Made by a program: the position numbers and the translations under genes
NCBI GenBank assembly: GCA_002293965.1
Contig: DBEG01000166.1
Span: forward strand, 1 to 7,366
DNA: 7,366 bases
Direction: 5' to 3'
Origin: Actinobacteria bacterium UBA912
GTDB taxonomy: Bacteria > Actinomycetota > Coriobacteriia > Anaerosomatales > UBA912
Shown: in pieces, positions 1-6,194 of the stretch
Layout of the letters: the number at the start of each line of letters is the position of its first letter
How positions within the stretch are numbered: the first letter of the stretch is position 1
Notes under the pieces: generated by a model
What the model was told of the DNA's origin: nothing
What the model saw: only the letters and a program-made list of their open reading frames with translations
Databases searched by the model: none

Positions 1-10
1 ATCTCCGTTT

Positions 11-1297
11 TCATCGCGGCTCAATCGCGACTATCGCACCATCCTCGACATGCGCAAGCAGCCGCGTGGGGCTAGAGGCACGAAGCATGACCCGATCGCT
101 CTGCCGAATCTGCTCAAATGCCCGTGCAGAAAGCACGGACAACTGGTCGGTCGAATTGATGCACCGAGCCCCAAGGCGCGCCCTGCGGAACTCAAGCGTC
201 TTTCGCCTGTTCCAGACGGAGTTAATGGATGCGATCTCCGATTCCAACTTGCTCCGGTTGGCCGGACCAAGTGCTTCGAAAGCCGAAATGGACGCCTCGA
301 TGCTCTCGCGCCGAGCAATCTTCTGCTGCGAGTTCCCCGGGTACAACGAAAGAATCACCCAAGCAGCAGTCCGCGTTTCGATGCACACCGCGATGTCCCG
401 GGCCACTTGGTCAAGTTGAATCAATCTTGACTCGACCCCTAGGCAGGCCTTCTTCGTGCCCCAACGTCCGACTTGAATCGATTCACTCGCCTTCTGTTCG
501 TACTCCACCATGAGGTGATCCTGCACTTCGATAAGGCTGCGCTCACAGGACTCCAACTCACCTCTGGCCGCTTGCGAAAGCTCGCCGCTCCGCAGGGCCG
601 AATGAATCTGGAGCAGATACTTATAGGTGCTCGTAATGCGAGTCCTTCGTTGGTTATCGAGAAACTGCGAGATCCCGTCTATGCCCTTCTGGATGCCCTC
701 CAGCTTGCGGCTGATGTCAGCGAGATGCTTCTGGGCGACCAAGACAGAGGCCACGTGCCACAATGCGGTTACATTGATCGCGTGTGTGAGAGTTCCTGCA
801 TCAAACAGTCGGGCATGCTCAGCAATGCCATTGGGGCCCATGGCGAAGGCACGTAGCCCATTGCCGTCAGCCGCTGCGACGAGAGTCCCGTCAACAACCA
901 CCTCCATCAGCTGTCGGCCGGCGGCTTCCTGAGCCAACAACAGGCCCGGTACCGCCTGTAGAAGCGGACTGAGGCGATCGATCGTTCCCTTGCTCTCTGG
1001 ATCCAGTGGAGCCATCGGCTCGAGTTGGCCCAACGAAGAGAGGGGCCTGATGGTAATCATTGGCGCATCAGAACTCGTACCAATAACAATTGCACTGGGT
1101 CGAGAATCTTGCGGCTCAGGGACGAGCATGGGAGGCGGTTGTATCAGCTGAGGTACTGTCGAGGGAGGCAGGGGCGATATAGCTAGGTCCTCGTTTGGAA
1201 TCGGTTCCTTGGGACTAGGACGCCTGATCAGGAATAGTGTCGCCACGAGCAAAAGTATTACCACTGGTATCAGCCAAAGGAAGTTTACTTCGCTCAT
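11..1297 (-). CDS. Membrane-anchored protein of unknown function
   Basis: I do not recognise the family. The 428-residue product begins with one hydrophobic segment (about residues 6-24) followed at once by Arg-Arg, so by the positive-inside rule the rest is probably cytoplasmic. A proline-rich linker follows (about 26-65). Next is a body containing a Gly-rich stretch (VVVDGTLVAAADGNGLRAF, about 135-153), then a long helical part from about residue 175 to near the end, rich in Leu, Lys, Arg and Glu and probably partly coiled coil (HLADISRKLEGIQKGIDGI). No nuclease, NTPase or peptidase motif is visible. I chose the ATG at 1297, which places the membrane segment at the N-terminus and has GAAGGA just upstream (short spacing); an ATG at 1333 would add 12 polar residues. 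It is last in the minus-strand run, 161 bases after the DUF2726 stop. It could be an effector or sensor of that system, or an unrelated cargo gene. Confidence 0.75.
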   Translation of the reverse strand: MSEVNFLWLIPVVILLLVATLFLIRRPSPKEPIPNEDLAISPLPPSTVPQLIQPPPMLVPEPQDSRPSAIVIGTSSDAPMITIRPLSSLGQLEPMAPLDPESKGTIDRLSPLLQAVPGLLLAQEAAGRQLMEVVVDGTLVAAADGNGLRAFAMGPNGIAEHARLFDAGTLTHAINVTALWHVASVLVAQKHLADISRKLEGIQKGIDGISQFLDNQRRTRITSTYKYLLQIHSALRSGELSQAARGELESCERSLIEVQDHLMVEYEQKASESIQVGRWGTKKACLGVESRLIQLDQVARDIAVCIETRTAAWVILSLYPGNSQQKIARRESIEASISAFEALGPANRSKLESEIASINSVWNRRKTLEFRRARLGARCINSTDQLSVLSARAFEQIRQSDRVMLRASSPTRLLAHVEDGAIVAIEPR

Positions 1298-1398
1298 AAG
1301 TCCTTCATCTTTCCGCAAGAAACGAGAGCACATTGCTGGCGCGCTTAAGTGTAACGGACATCGTGCTGACGTGCGCTTGTGGCTGAGTCAATCATTCG

Positions 1399-1425
1399 AG
1401 GCGGACAGGCTGTCGGAGTCTGCCT
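1399..1425. repeat. Hairpin between the DUF2726 gene and the membrane-protein gene
   Basis: AGGCGGAC (1399-1406) pairs with GTCTGCCT (1418-1425), giving 8 base pairs including one G-T, with an 11-base loop. On neither strand is it followed by a run of T, so it is not a standard intrinsic terminator. It lies in the 161-base gap downstream of the DUF2726 stop. It may shape mRNA stability or be chance. Confidence 0.3.
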
Positions 1426-1458
1426 GGCCATTGAAGTCAGCCGAAGACCCCTCCCCGC

Positions 1459-2136
1459 CTAGCCGACCGGTCGGGTCTCCCTGCACTTTGGGTAGTTCTG
1501 GCATCCGTAGAACTGGCGACCGGATTGCTCGCCCTTCGATGCAGTCCTCAGCGCCATGGACACGCCACACTTGGGGCATGCCGGCATCCCCTCCTGGGCA
1601 TCCGCAGCCTCGGCTGGCAACGGAGCCGATTCCGTAGCAGCAGGAGCAGCCACCGAAAGGTGCGCCGACAGCTTTGAGGCAAGCTCGATTGGGCTGTAGC
1701 TAGCGGCTGCGGGGATCCGCAGTAGCGGAAGCGCAGCGGCGACGAATACCGCATCGACCAGAGCATCTCGCTCTTGGCGCTTCGATCGTGCATGGCTGGA
1801 ATCGTCCAGCTCGATGCCGACCAAGGGCTTCATCGTCTGCGAGTCGCACAATAAGAAATCGACGTGCTTCTGCGATATGCGCCCACGCGCTCCCTGATTC
1901 TCATTCGGTCTGACCACGAAGAAGATGTCGGCGAGATTCACCTTGGGACAGATGTGGGCCCGTGCGTTCACGGCGGCGCTCAAAGCCCGGTAGAATGACA
2001 ACTCCGCAGGCGACAGGAAATCATCGCGTACGCGGAATGGGAGTGCCGTGTCAGAGGGCGACGCCTCAGTTCCTATGCCGAGGAGTCGCAAGACCGCCCC
2101 CAAGCAACCGGGATTCTGGTTCGCATCCGTTCCCAT
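1459..2136 (-). CDS. DUF2726 nuclease-like protein with C-terminal topoisomerase-type C4 zinc finger
   Basis: This 225-residue protein has two domains. Residues about 38-160 fit DUF2726, a family of the PD-(D/E)XK nuclease fold: FLSPAELSFYRAL near 40-52, a core with HVDFLL (Asp93) and VGIELDD (Glu109, Asp111), then SSH (His115), RD (Arg123-Asp124) and PLLRI at the domain end. The usual Lys of the motif is Asp, as is common in this family, so catalysis is plausible but unproven. After an Ala/Pro-rich linker (about 162-183), residues 187-218 form a C4 zinc ribbon like that at the C-terminus of topoisomerase I: Cys187-x2-Cys190 and Cys212-x5-Cys218, with the typical FYGCxxYPxC pattern. It probably binds single-stranded or damaged DNA. 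The ATG has an excellent site, AAGGAGG at 2141-2147, 4 bases upstream. The gene follows the DUF262-HNH gene by 98 bases. Its role is unknown; such proteins occur both singly and in defence loci. Confidence 0.85.
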   Translation of the reverse strand: MGTDANQNPGCLGAVLRLLGIGTEASPSDTALPFRVRDDFLSPAELSFYRALSAAVNARAHICPKVNLADIFFVVRPNENQGARGRISQKHVDFLLCDSQTMKPLVGIELDDSSHARSKRQERDALVDAVFVAAALPLLRIPAAASYSPIELASKLSAHLSVAAPAATESAPLPAEAADAQEGMPACPKCGVSMALRTASKGEQSGRQFYGCQNYPKCRETRPVG

Positions 2137-2160
2137 GCAACCTCCTTGATCGTCGTAGTC

Positions 2161-2195
2161 GCACTCGTGGCGAATGCCGGATTGTCCACGAGTGC
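2161..2195. repeat. Perfect 10-bp inverted repeat upstream of the DUF2726 gene
   Basis: GCACTCGTGG (2161-2170) and CCACGAGTGC (2186-2195) are exact reverse complements separated by 15 bases. The element ends 13 bases before the ribosome binding site (2141-2147) of the DUF2726 gene. No T-run follows on the minus strand, which argues against an intrinsic terminator. An operator, or an RNA hairpin in the leader or intercistronic mRNA, is more likely. The role is inferred; the symmetry is seen directly. Confidence 0.6.
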
Positions 2196-2211
2196 AGCGA
2201 ACTGTGTTGAT

Positions 2212-2224
2212 ACCTCGGCGAGGT
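2212..2224. repeat. Short palindrome just after the DUF262-HNH stop
   Basis: ACCTCG (2212-2217) and CGAGGT (2219-2224) form a perfect 6-1-6 palindrome centred on 2218, 10 bases beyond the stop codon of the DUF262-HNH gene and 16 bases from the larger inverted repeat at 2161-2195. The one-base centre suits a DNA operator half-site pair better than a terminator hairpin, and no T-run follows. It may be chance at this GC content. Confidence 0.35.
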
Positions 2225-2234
2225 GAGCCGTCCT

Positions 2235-4163
2235 TTAGGAATGCCCTTTCGCCGGAAGCTCAATTCCAAGTGCTGCGAAGGCCAATTCCTTCATTGAGTC
2301 GTAGCGTAACCTCAAGAAGTCTAGGTAAGCTTCTCGGGTCAGAGCATCATCGCCGACTGAATCAAGCGGGATCGTCGCCGTATCTACCTTCACAAACAGG
2401 TATTTCTCGATGGCCTGGCGCTTTTTCGGGCGCGCCGATTCTTCCACTTTCGCCAAGTATTGGAGAAGATCTAGCTTGCTCTTTTCGCGGTTTGTCTGCC
2501 AGTCAAAGAGAGCCAGATTGGCAACTGCACTTATTGGCCAGCCATCCTCATCCGCCTTGGCCGGTCCAACCAATCGCGACACTGGAAAGATATGGTCGAG
2601 CTCAAAGGTCTCCTTATTCTCAGCGTTAATCGTGACAACATCAGAGTAGATATACTTCAAAAATGCGCGCGCGGATGCGGTAACGTAGGCGCGACTGCGT
2701 TGACTGAGTCGAATCTGATCGCCAAACCACTGCTCTAGCACGCGATCGAATTCATCCGACTCAAACGGCCGCACATAGTGCTTGGCGGGCGCGAGAACCC
2801 TCTGCTCCTGCTGCTCAATGACATCCCAAGCCATCTGGAAGAGACGACTGTCACCGGAGCCCCTCCAATTCTGCTGGAGCACATCCGCAAGGTAGTGTTG
2901 TGGAAGACAGCGACGGAGTGCCTCTCGGTCGGCAGTGTCACCTTCACGGATTTCCCAGGTTCCTGGAACATATTTACCGCAAAAAGCACGCGCAACCATT
3001 GAGGAAATCTGCAGGTCGGTGTGTACGGAAGCAGAAGTCGCGCTCTCCGAGTTGAGCTTCAGGCCAATGAACGGCGATAGCACATCGGAAACAAACTGCG
3101 ACGATTCGAGGAGAGCGGCCTCGAAGGCACTTGGGACAAGCTTCCCGTCAGAATCACGATCTATGACCTCGGGTAACCGGTGCATCTGCGACAGTGGGAG
3201 TCGGTGGCAGATTGTTGCGAGTGCAAAGGCCACAGACTCCATCGTCGTCGGGTCGTCGCTGGCCCCGAATAGAAGCGGGTATTCGTCTGCCAGCACCTTT
3301 CCGAGCCCGAACAGGTAGTCGAACAAGCTCATCTGTTCCGGCGTACCATCTGCCTTGACGCCATTTATTGATATATTCTTTGTGGCCATGAGTGCGTAGT
3401 AGCGTTTGCGGATCGCCTCACTGACCCTCTCATTGGCTATCGTGACATTTTGATTAACCCATGAAGCAGCGAAAATCTCGTACTTTGAGAGTTTGGTTCC
3501 GGTGGCATTGATCCTCTCGAATATATCCGGAAGGTCTGAAGCAGCGCCCTCATAAAAGAGAACCGGGACATCGATCCCCGAAATGTCACACTCATCCTTC
3601 AACGCCCTCAGAAACAGCCTGATCGCATCAGCGAGATCGTCGTCCAGCGGCACCGGGTCATCAGGACAAAGCGTAGCGTTCAGCACTTTAAGCAAACCAT
3701 ACACGTCAAATCCGTCCCCCGCCTCTAGTGTCTCTGTGGCCGTCATCCAGTTCTCAATGACCTCACCGATGTCTCCATGCAGCTCCCGGTGGTCAGCAGC
3801 ACGAACGTAAGCCTCTGCCAGTTCTGCAGGAACGTTGGTCTCCAGATCGCTCAACTTCATGAAGGCAAGTGGCCTTTGCGTATAGTCCCTGATGGCGGTC
3901 GTCCTTTGTAAGCCATCGATGAGCAAATTGATCTCAATTTCGTTTCCATTTATAGGTGGCTTGTAAAACAGCAGACTGCCAACTGGGAACCCCATTTTCA
4001 GGGAACGCACCAGCTCTGCTTGCTTCGCAGGTGACCAAACGACTCCGCGCTGGAACAGAGGCATTTTAAGCTTCGTCTTGCCCTCGTACGCGTCGCTGAA
4101 TGCGGCCGCAAGCTTGCTGACAAGCCAAGACTCCACCCTTGTACTACCGACTCGAATCGCCAT
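2235..4163 (-). CDS. DUF262 + HNH endonuclease domain protein (GmrSD/SspE-like)
   Basis: The 642-residue protein has the layout of single-chain DUF262-HNH proteins. The N-terminal DUF262 part, related to the ParB/Srx fold and NTP-dependent in GmrS and SspE, shows LFQRGVVW (Gln38-Arg39, Trp43), a helix ending in FPVGSLLFY (59-67), and the NTP-site motif IDGLQRTTAI (Asp83-Gly84-x-Gln86-Arg87), where many relatives have DGQQR. The middle part (about 110-500) is helical. The C-terminus carries an HNH/DUF1524-like nuclease: ELDHIFPVSRL with Asp523-His524, then NLALFDWQTNREKS with Asn549, Asn558 and Lys561. Known relatives cut modified phage DNA (GmrSD) or act with phosphorothioation (SspE), so a modification-dependent defence nuclease is the best guess; the trigger cannot be read. 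The ATG follows AAGGAGG (4168-4174) by 4 bases. No dnd/ssp modification genes are in the window. The domain call is firm, the biological role inferred. Confidence 0.92.
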   Translation of the reverse strand: MAIRVGSTRVESWLVSKLAAAFSDAYEGKTKLKMPLFQRGVVWSPAKQAELVRSLKMGFPVGSLLFYKPPINGNEIEINLLIDGLQRTTAIRDYTQRPLAFMKLSDLETNVPAELAEAYVRAADHRELHGDIGEVIENWMTATETLEAGDGFDVYGLLKVLNATLCPDDPVPLDDDLADAIRLFLRALKDECDISGIDVPVLFYEGAASDLPDIFERINATGTKLSKYEIFAASWVNQNVTIANERVSEAIRKRYYALMATKNISINGVKADGTPEQMSLFDYLFGLGKVLADEYPLLFGASDDPTTMESVAFALATICHRLPLSQMHRLPEVIDRDSDGKLVPSAFEAALLESSQFVSDVLSPFIGLKLNSESATSASVHTDLQISSMVARAFCGKYVPGTWEIREGDTADREALRRCLPQHYLADVLQQNWRGSGDSRLFQMAWDVIEQQEQRVLAPAKHYVRPFESDEFDRVLEQWFGDQIRLSQRSRAYVTASARAFLKYIYSDVVTINAENKETFELDHIFPVSRLVGPAKADEDGWPISAVANLALFDWQTNREKSKLDLLQYLAKVEESARPKKRQAIEKYLFVKVDTATIPLDSVGDDALTREAYLDFLRLRYDSMKELAFAALGIELPAKGHS

Positions 4164-4440
4164 GCTTCCTCCTTCTGCCTGCTTTCAACAACTCAGCCAG
4201 AGCGACTTGCGGCGCCATGTCCGCCTCTCTGCCAAACAACATCTATCCACCTGGATGATAATCCGAATGTGTTGCCTCAAAGCATTTCTTTCATCCACGT
4301 CGGGATGAGCTTCGGACGCAAGCTGTGCCGCCCAAGCCTCACATTACTTGCCGCAGACATGACCTGCAGTCAATTCTGCGATCCCGCGGCTATGCTCCAT
4401 CTTAGTCGCTCGACGGCTCTGTTGATCAATTTGAATTCAT
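4164..4440. other. 277-base gap between the HNH and DUF262-HNH genes
   Basis: No convincing gene lies here. It holds the ribosome binding site AAGGAGG (4168-4174) of the DUF262-HNH gene and is long enough for that gene's own promoter. A TTGACT (minus strand, 4373-4368) resembles a -35 box but has no good -10 at the usual distance. One minus-strand frame is open from 4343 to 4188 without ATG, and a 27-codon ATG frame overlaps it; neither has a fitting ribosome binding site. No clear terminator hairpin follows the HNH stop at 4441. Confidence 0.5.
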
Positions 4441-5454
4441 TTATCGATCAGCAGAATCCCAGCTCAGCGATCCAACCAGCTGAGCGAGTCCCGGATCAAT
4501 CCGAACGATCTTGCCGTCGACCTCGAAAACACGACCATAGGCGTTCGCAGCGTTGGTTGTGAGGCTGGCGACTGCGCCATATGGATTCTTCGAACCTGTT
4601 GCTTCACACACCCTACCCACAAGCTCATTCCGTTCAATCCCGTCGCCAGCAGAAGCCACTATTGCGATGATCTTGTGAACGTTAAGATTCGGCTGTTCCG
4701 CCCATGACCGAATTCTGCCCTCCAGAGTGCGCTGCGTCTCGGCAGTCGCACCTCTCGCAGTACGCTCACGCGAGGGGCGCAACTTCCGCACGGTCGCCGG
4801 GTCTGGCAAAGGATCGCGCCATTCCGCCGGGTAGAAGTCCGGCTTCTCGGGACGGGGTTGCTCATCAGGCCACCATTCATAGAGCTCGAAGGCACGGTAC
4901 TGAAGGGCTCTCTGTATCTCTGCCTCGTGATCCGAGAGCCCAGCCAATGCTCTAGGGATCAAAACAATGTTGGCGACGAGTGTGTGGTACCGCTCGTCGT
5001 AGCAGGTAAGCGGCCAGATATGGCACGCCTCAAATCCGACCGCCGCTCCTCGAGGCAAGCCTAGCGCCCTCTTGATCGCAACGTTCGCGTAGCTATTGTC
5101 ATCCAGGCGAATGTCACCGACCAGCTGCCCGCGGGCCTCACCTTGACCAACTCGCGCTCGGCGTACACGGGGAAAGAGCGCCCCCGTCCCCGTGTCAGCA
5201 AGCAGTCTCCGGTAGTAGTCGGGGCTGACCCAGAGTCCAGTATCCGCGACTAAGAGAGACAAGTGAATGTCACGACGACGCGTGGACTCGGCCAGCAGGT
5301 CCGTTGCAACTATCCTCGAGTCCACGTGATTCCCTTTCCAGACAAAGATCCTTACATTCAAGAAGTGGCGTACCCCCTCGCCCTTCCGGGGCCAAGGATG
5401 CCGTATTGCATGATGGGTTGGACGCACTAGCGGGTCGGTGTCCTTACTAACCAT
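4441..5454 (-). CDS. HNH-like nuclease with possible winged-helix C-terminus
   Basis: The 337-residue protein has a likely HNH (beta-beta-alpha metal) nuclease core at about 139-195: GFEACHIWP with His145, YHTLVANIVLIPRAL with His157 and Asn162, and LSDH with His176, then a conserved-looking RAFELYEWWP and a Pro-rich YPAEWRDPLP. In front, residues 63-85 (IHLSLLVADTGLWVSPDYY) and LDDNSYANVAIKRALGL (117-133) look like a conserved lead-in. Residues about 245-322 (helical, with NELVGRVCEATG, NPYGAVASL and NAYGRVFEVDGKIVRI) resemble a winged-helix DNA-binding unit. The start is uncertain: ATG 5454 has only a weak upstream site, and an in-frame GTG at 5325 with AAAGGGA five bases ahead would remove 43 basic residues. 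The gene lies 48 bases after the BglII-like gene, so the two are probably co-transcribed; that gap carries overlapping palindromes ATGCGCAT (5475-5482) and GCATGC (5479-5484). A second nuclease, partner or regulator of the BglII-like enzyme are all possible. Confidence 0.72.
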   Translation of the reverse strand: MVSKDTDPLVRPTHHAIRHPWPRKGEGVRHFLNVRIFVWKGNHVDSRIVATDLLAESTRRRDIHLSLLVADTGLWVSPDYYRRLLADTGTGALFPRVRRARVGQGEARGQLVGDIRLDDNSYANVAIKRALGLPRGAAVGFEACHIWPLTCYDERYHTLVANIVLIPRALAGLSDHEAEIQRALQYRAFELYEWWPDEQPRPEKPDFYPAEWRDPLPDPATVRKLRPSRERTARGATAETQRTLEGRIRSWAEQPNLNVHKIIAIVASAGDGIERNELVGRVCEATGSKNPYGAVASLTTNAANAYGRVFEVDGKIVRIDPGLAQLVGSLSWDSADR

Positions 5455-5502
5455 CTCGAGTGCTAAGTCCCTAAATGCGCATGCACTTTCAATTGCGTGT
5501 AG

Positions 5503-6009
5503 CTAGTTCTCTGGGAGCAGTCCGACCAGCATCGTTGGCACGTTAATAGGTAGCACCGTCAAGCAGTCCTTGGCGACCGCGTACTCGGCCATATTGTTTA
5601 CACTTGAAGGGCGCGACGGGAAGAACTGCGACGGCCTAGTGGGCACTATGAGTACCGCCAGAGACAATAAGCCGTTTGCCAATCCATACTGAAATTTGTA
5701 GTAGTCGCGGTACAGAGTTGCACTATTCCCAAACTGAACCTCGACCAAAACAAAACCCTTTTGGAAGTCGCCCGCCAATCTCGGATGCATGCTCAGAGTC
5801 GGCTGACAATCCCATCCCCGGGACTCAAATTCAGCTCTGAAGGCAAGGTTGTAGCCGGCTTGATTAAGACGCGATGCTCCGGCGAAATCGAAAACGAAAT
5901 CGCCTTTCCACTCGACAGCAGCTACAGCCCCTAGGACCTCGTCAATCTCCTTCGAAAGCCCGTCTAAAAGCTTGTCGCTACAGTGGAAGAACGATGTTTT
6001 CGCCTGCAC
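5503..6009 (-). CDS. BglII-family restriction endonuclease-like protein, no methyltransferase nearby
   Basis: This 168-residue product matches the BglII fold family of type II restriction enzymes, which cut double-stranded DNA as dimers with Mg2+. The key segment GDFQKGFVLVEVQFGN has Asp81, Glu90 and Gln92, with the spacing (+9, +11) of BglII Asp84, Glu93 and Gln95. Around it, YRDYYKFQYG, AVLIVP, FFPSRPSSVNNMAEY and the ending VPTMLVGLL also follow BglII (from memory). It lacks about 40 C-terminal residues of the 223-residue BglII, as solitary relatives often do. I chose GTG 6009 as start: a perfect AAGGAGG (6018-6024) lies 8 bases upstream, and the protein then begins where BglII begins. The frame is open to ATG 6060, which would add 17 residues behind a badly placed GGAG. 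It is first in the minus-strand run and divergent from ku. No cognate methyltransferase is present, so the target may be modified or foreign DNA, or activity may be controlled otherwise. Confidence 0.88.
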   Translation of the reverse strand: MQAKTSFFHCSDKLLDGLSKEIDEVLGAVAAVEWKGDFVFDFAGASRLNQAGYNLAFRAEFESRGWDCQPTLSMHPRLAGDFQKGFVLVEVQFGNSATLYRDYYKFQYGLANGLLSLAVLIVPTRPSQFFPSRPSSVNNMAEYAVAKDCLTVLPINVPTMLVGLLPEN

Positions 6010-6017
6010 ATCAATGC

Positions 6018-6024
6018 CCTCCTT
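6018..6024 (-). promoter_or_regulatory. Ribosome binding site deciding a GTG start
   Basis: AAGGAGG on the minus strand, 8 bases before GTG 6009. It is far stronger than anything placed properly for the in-frame ATGs at 6060, 6057, 6045 or 6027, and it supports the shorter BglII-like product. Confidence 0.6.
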
Positions 6025-6122
6025 CATTTGCGTCAGCAAACCCATGCCCGCCCCCATCATACTCCAAGCCCACTCTCCTGCGACCCCCCCACCCCCGCCG
6101 AGTGGTATCCTACCGACAGCAG

Positions 6123-6142
6123 CCTGCGAGCTTCTCGGCAGG
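6123..6142. repeat. Bulged inverted repeat upstream of ku
   Basis: CCTGCGAG (6123-6130) pairs with CTCGGCAGG (6134-6142): 8 base pairs with one bulged G at 6137 and a 3-base loop. CCTGCGAG recurs directly at 6149-6156. The position, about 40-70 bases before the ku start, would suit an operator or leader hairpin; no regulator can be named. Confidence 0.3.
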
Positions 6143-6183
6143 TGATGTCCTGCGAGCCCTTCGGCCGTCCGCCGCGACCCGAA

Positions 6184-6190
6184 AAGGAGG
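6184..6190 (+). promoter_or_regulatory. Ribosome binding site of ku
   Basis: AAGGAGG lies 4 bases before ATG 6195. It fixes the start where the conserved Ku N-terminus begins, although the frame stays open upstream as far as 5874. Confidence 0.85.
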
Positions 6191-6194
6191 CGAC

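Larger units (their letters stand above)
6010..6194. other. Divergent intergenic region between the BglII-like gene and ku
   Basis: The promoters of both the minus-strand cluster and ku should lie here, but I see no convincing -35/-10 pair. It holds a C-rich run (6084-6098), three copies of CCTGCGA (6077, 6123 and 6149) and a bulged hairpin (6123-6142). Base composition changes from the moderate GC of the left block to the high GC of ku across this stretch. Confidence 0.45.

Noticed and set aside
1399..1425. Hairpin considered as an intrinsic terminator for the DUF2726 gene
   Set aside because: No T-run follows on either strand and the loop is long.
4188..4343. Minus-strand open stretch of 52 codons, and an overlapping 27-codon ATG frame, between the HNH and DUF262-HNH genes
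   Set aside because: The longer has no ATG start and neither has a good ribosome binding site; both are short enough to be chance. A decayed gene fragment cannot be excluded.
4368..4373. TTGACT as the -35 of a DUF262-HNH promoter
   Set aside because: No acceptable -10 box lies 16-18 bases downstream; TAATGT is at 21 bases.
5874..6194. In-frame upstream extension of ku to an earlier ATG
   Set aside because: The extension has no Ku-like sequence, overlaps the BglII-like gene on the other strand, and the strong ribosome binding site and conserved N-terminus fix the start at 6195.
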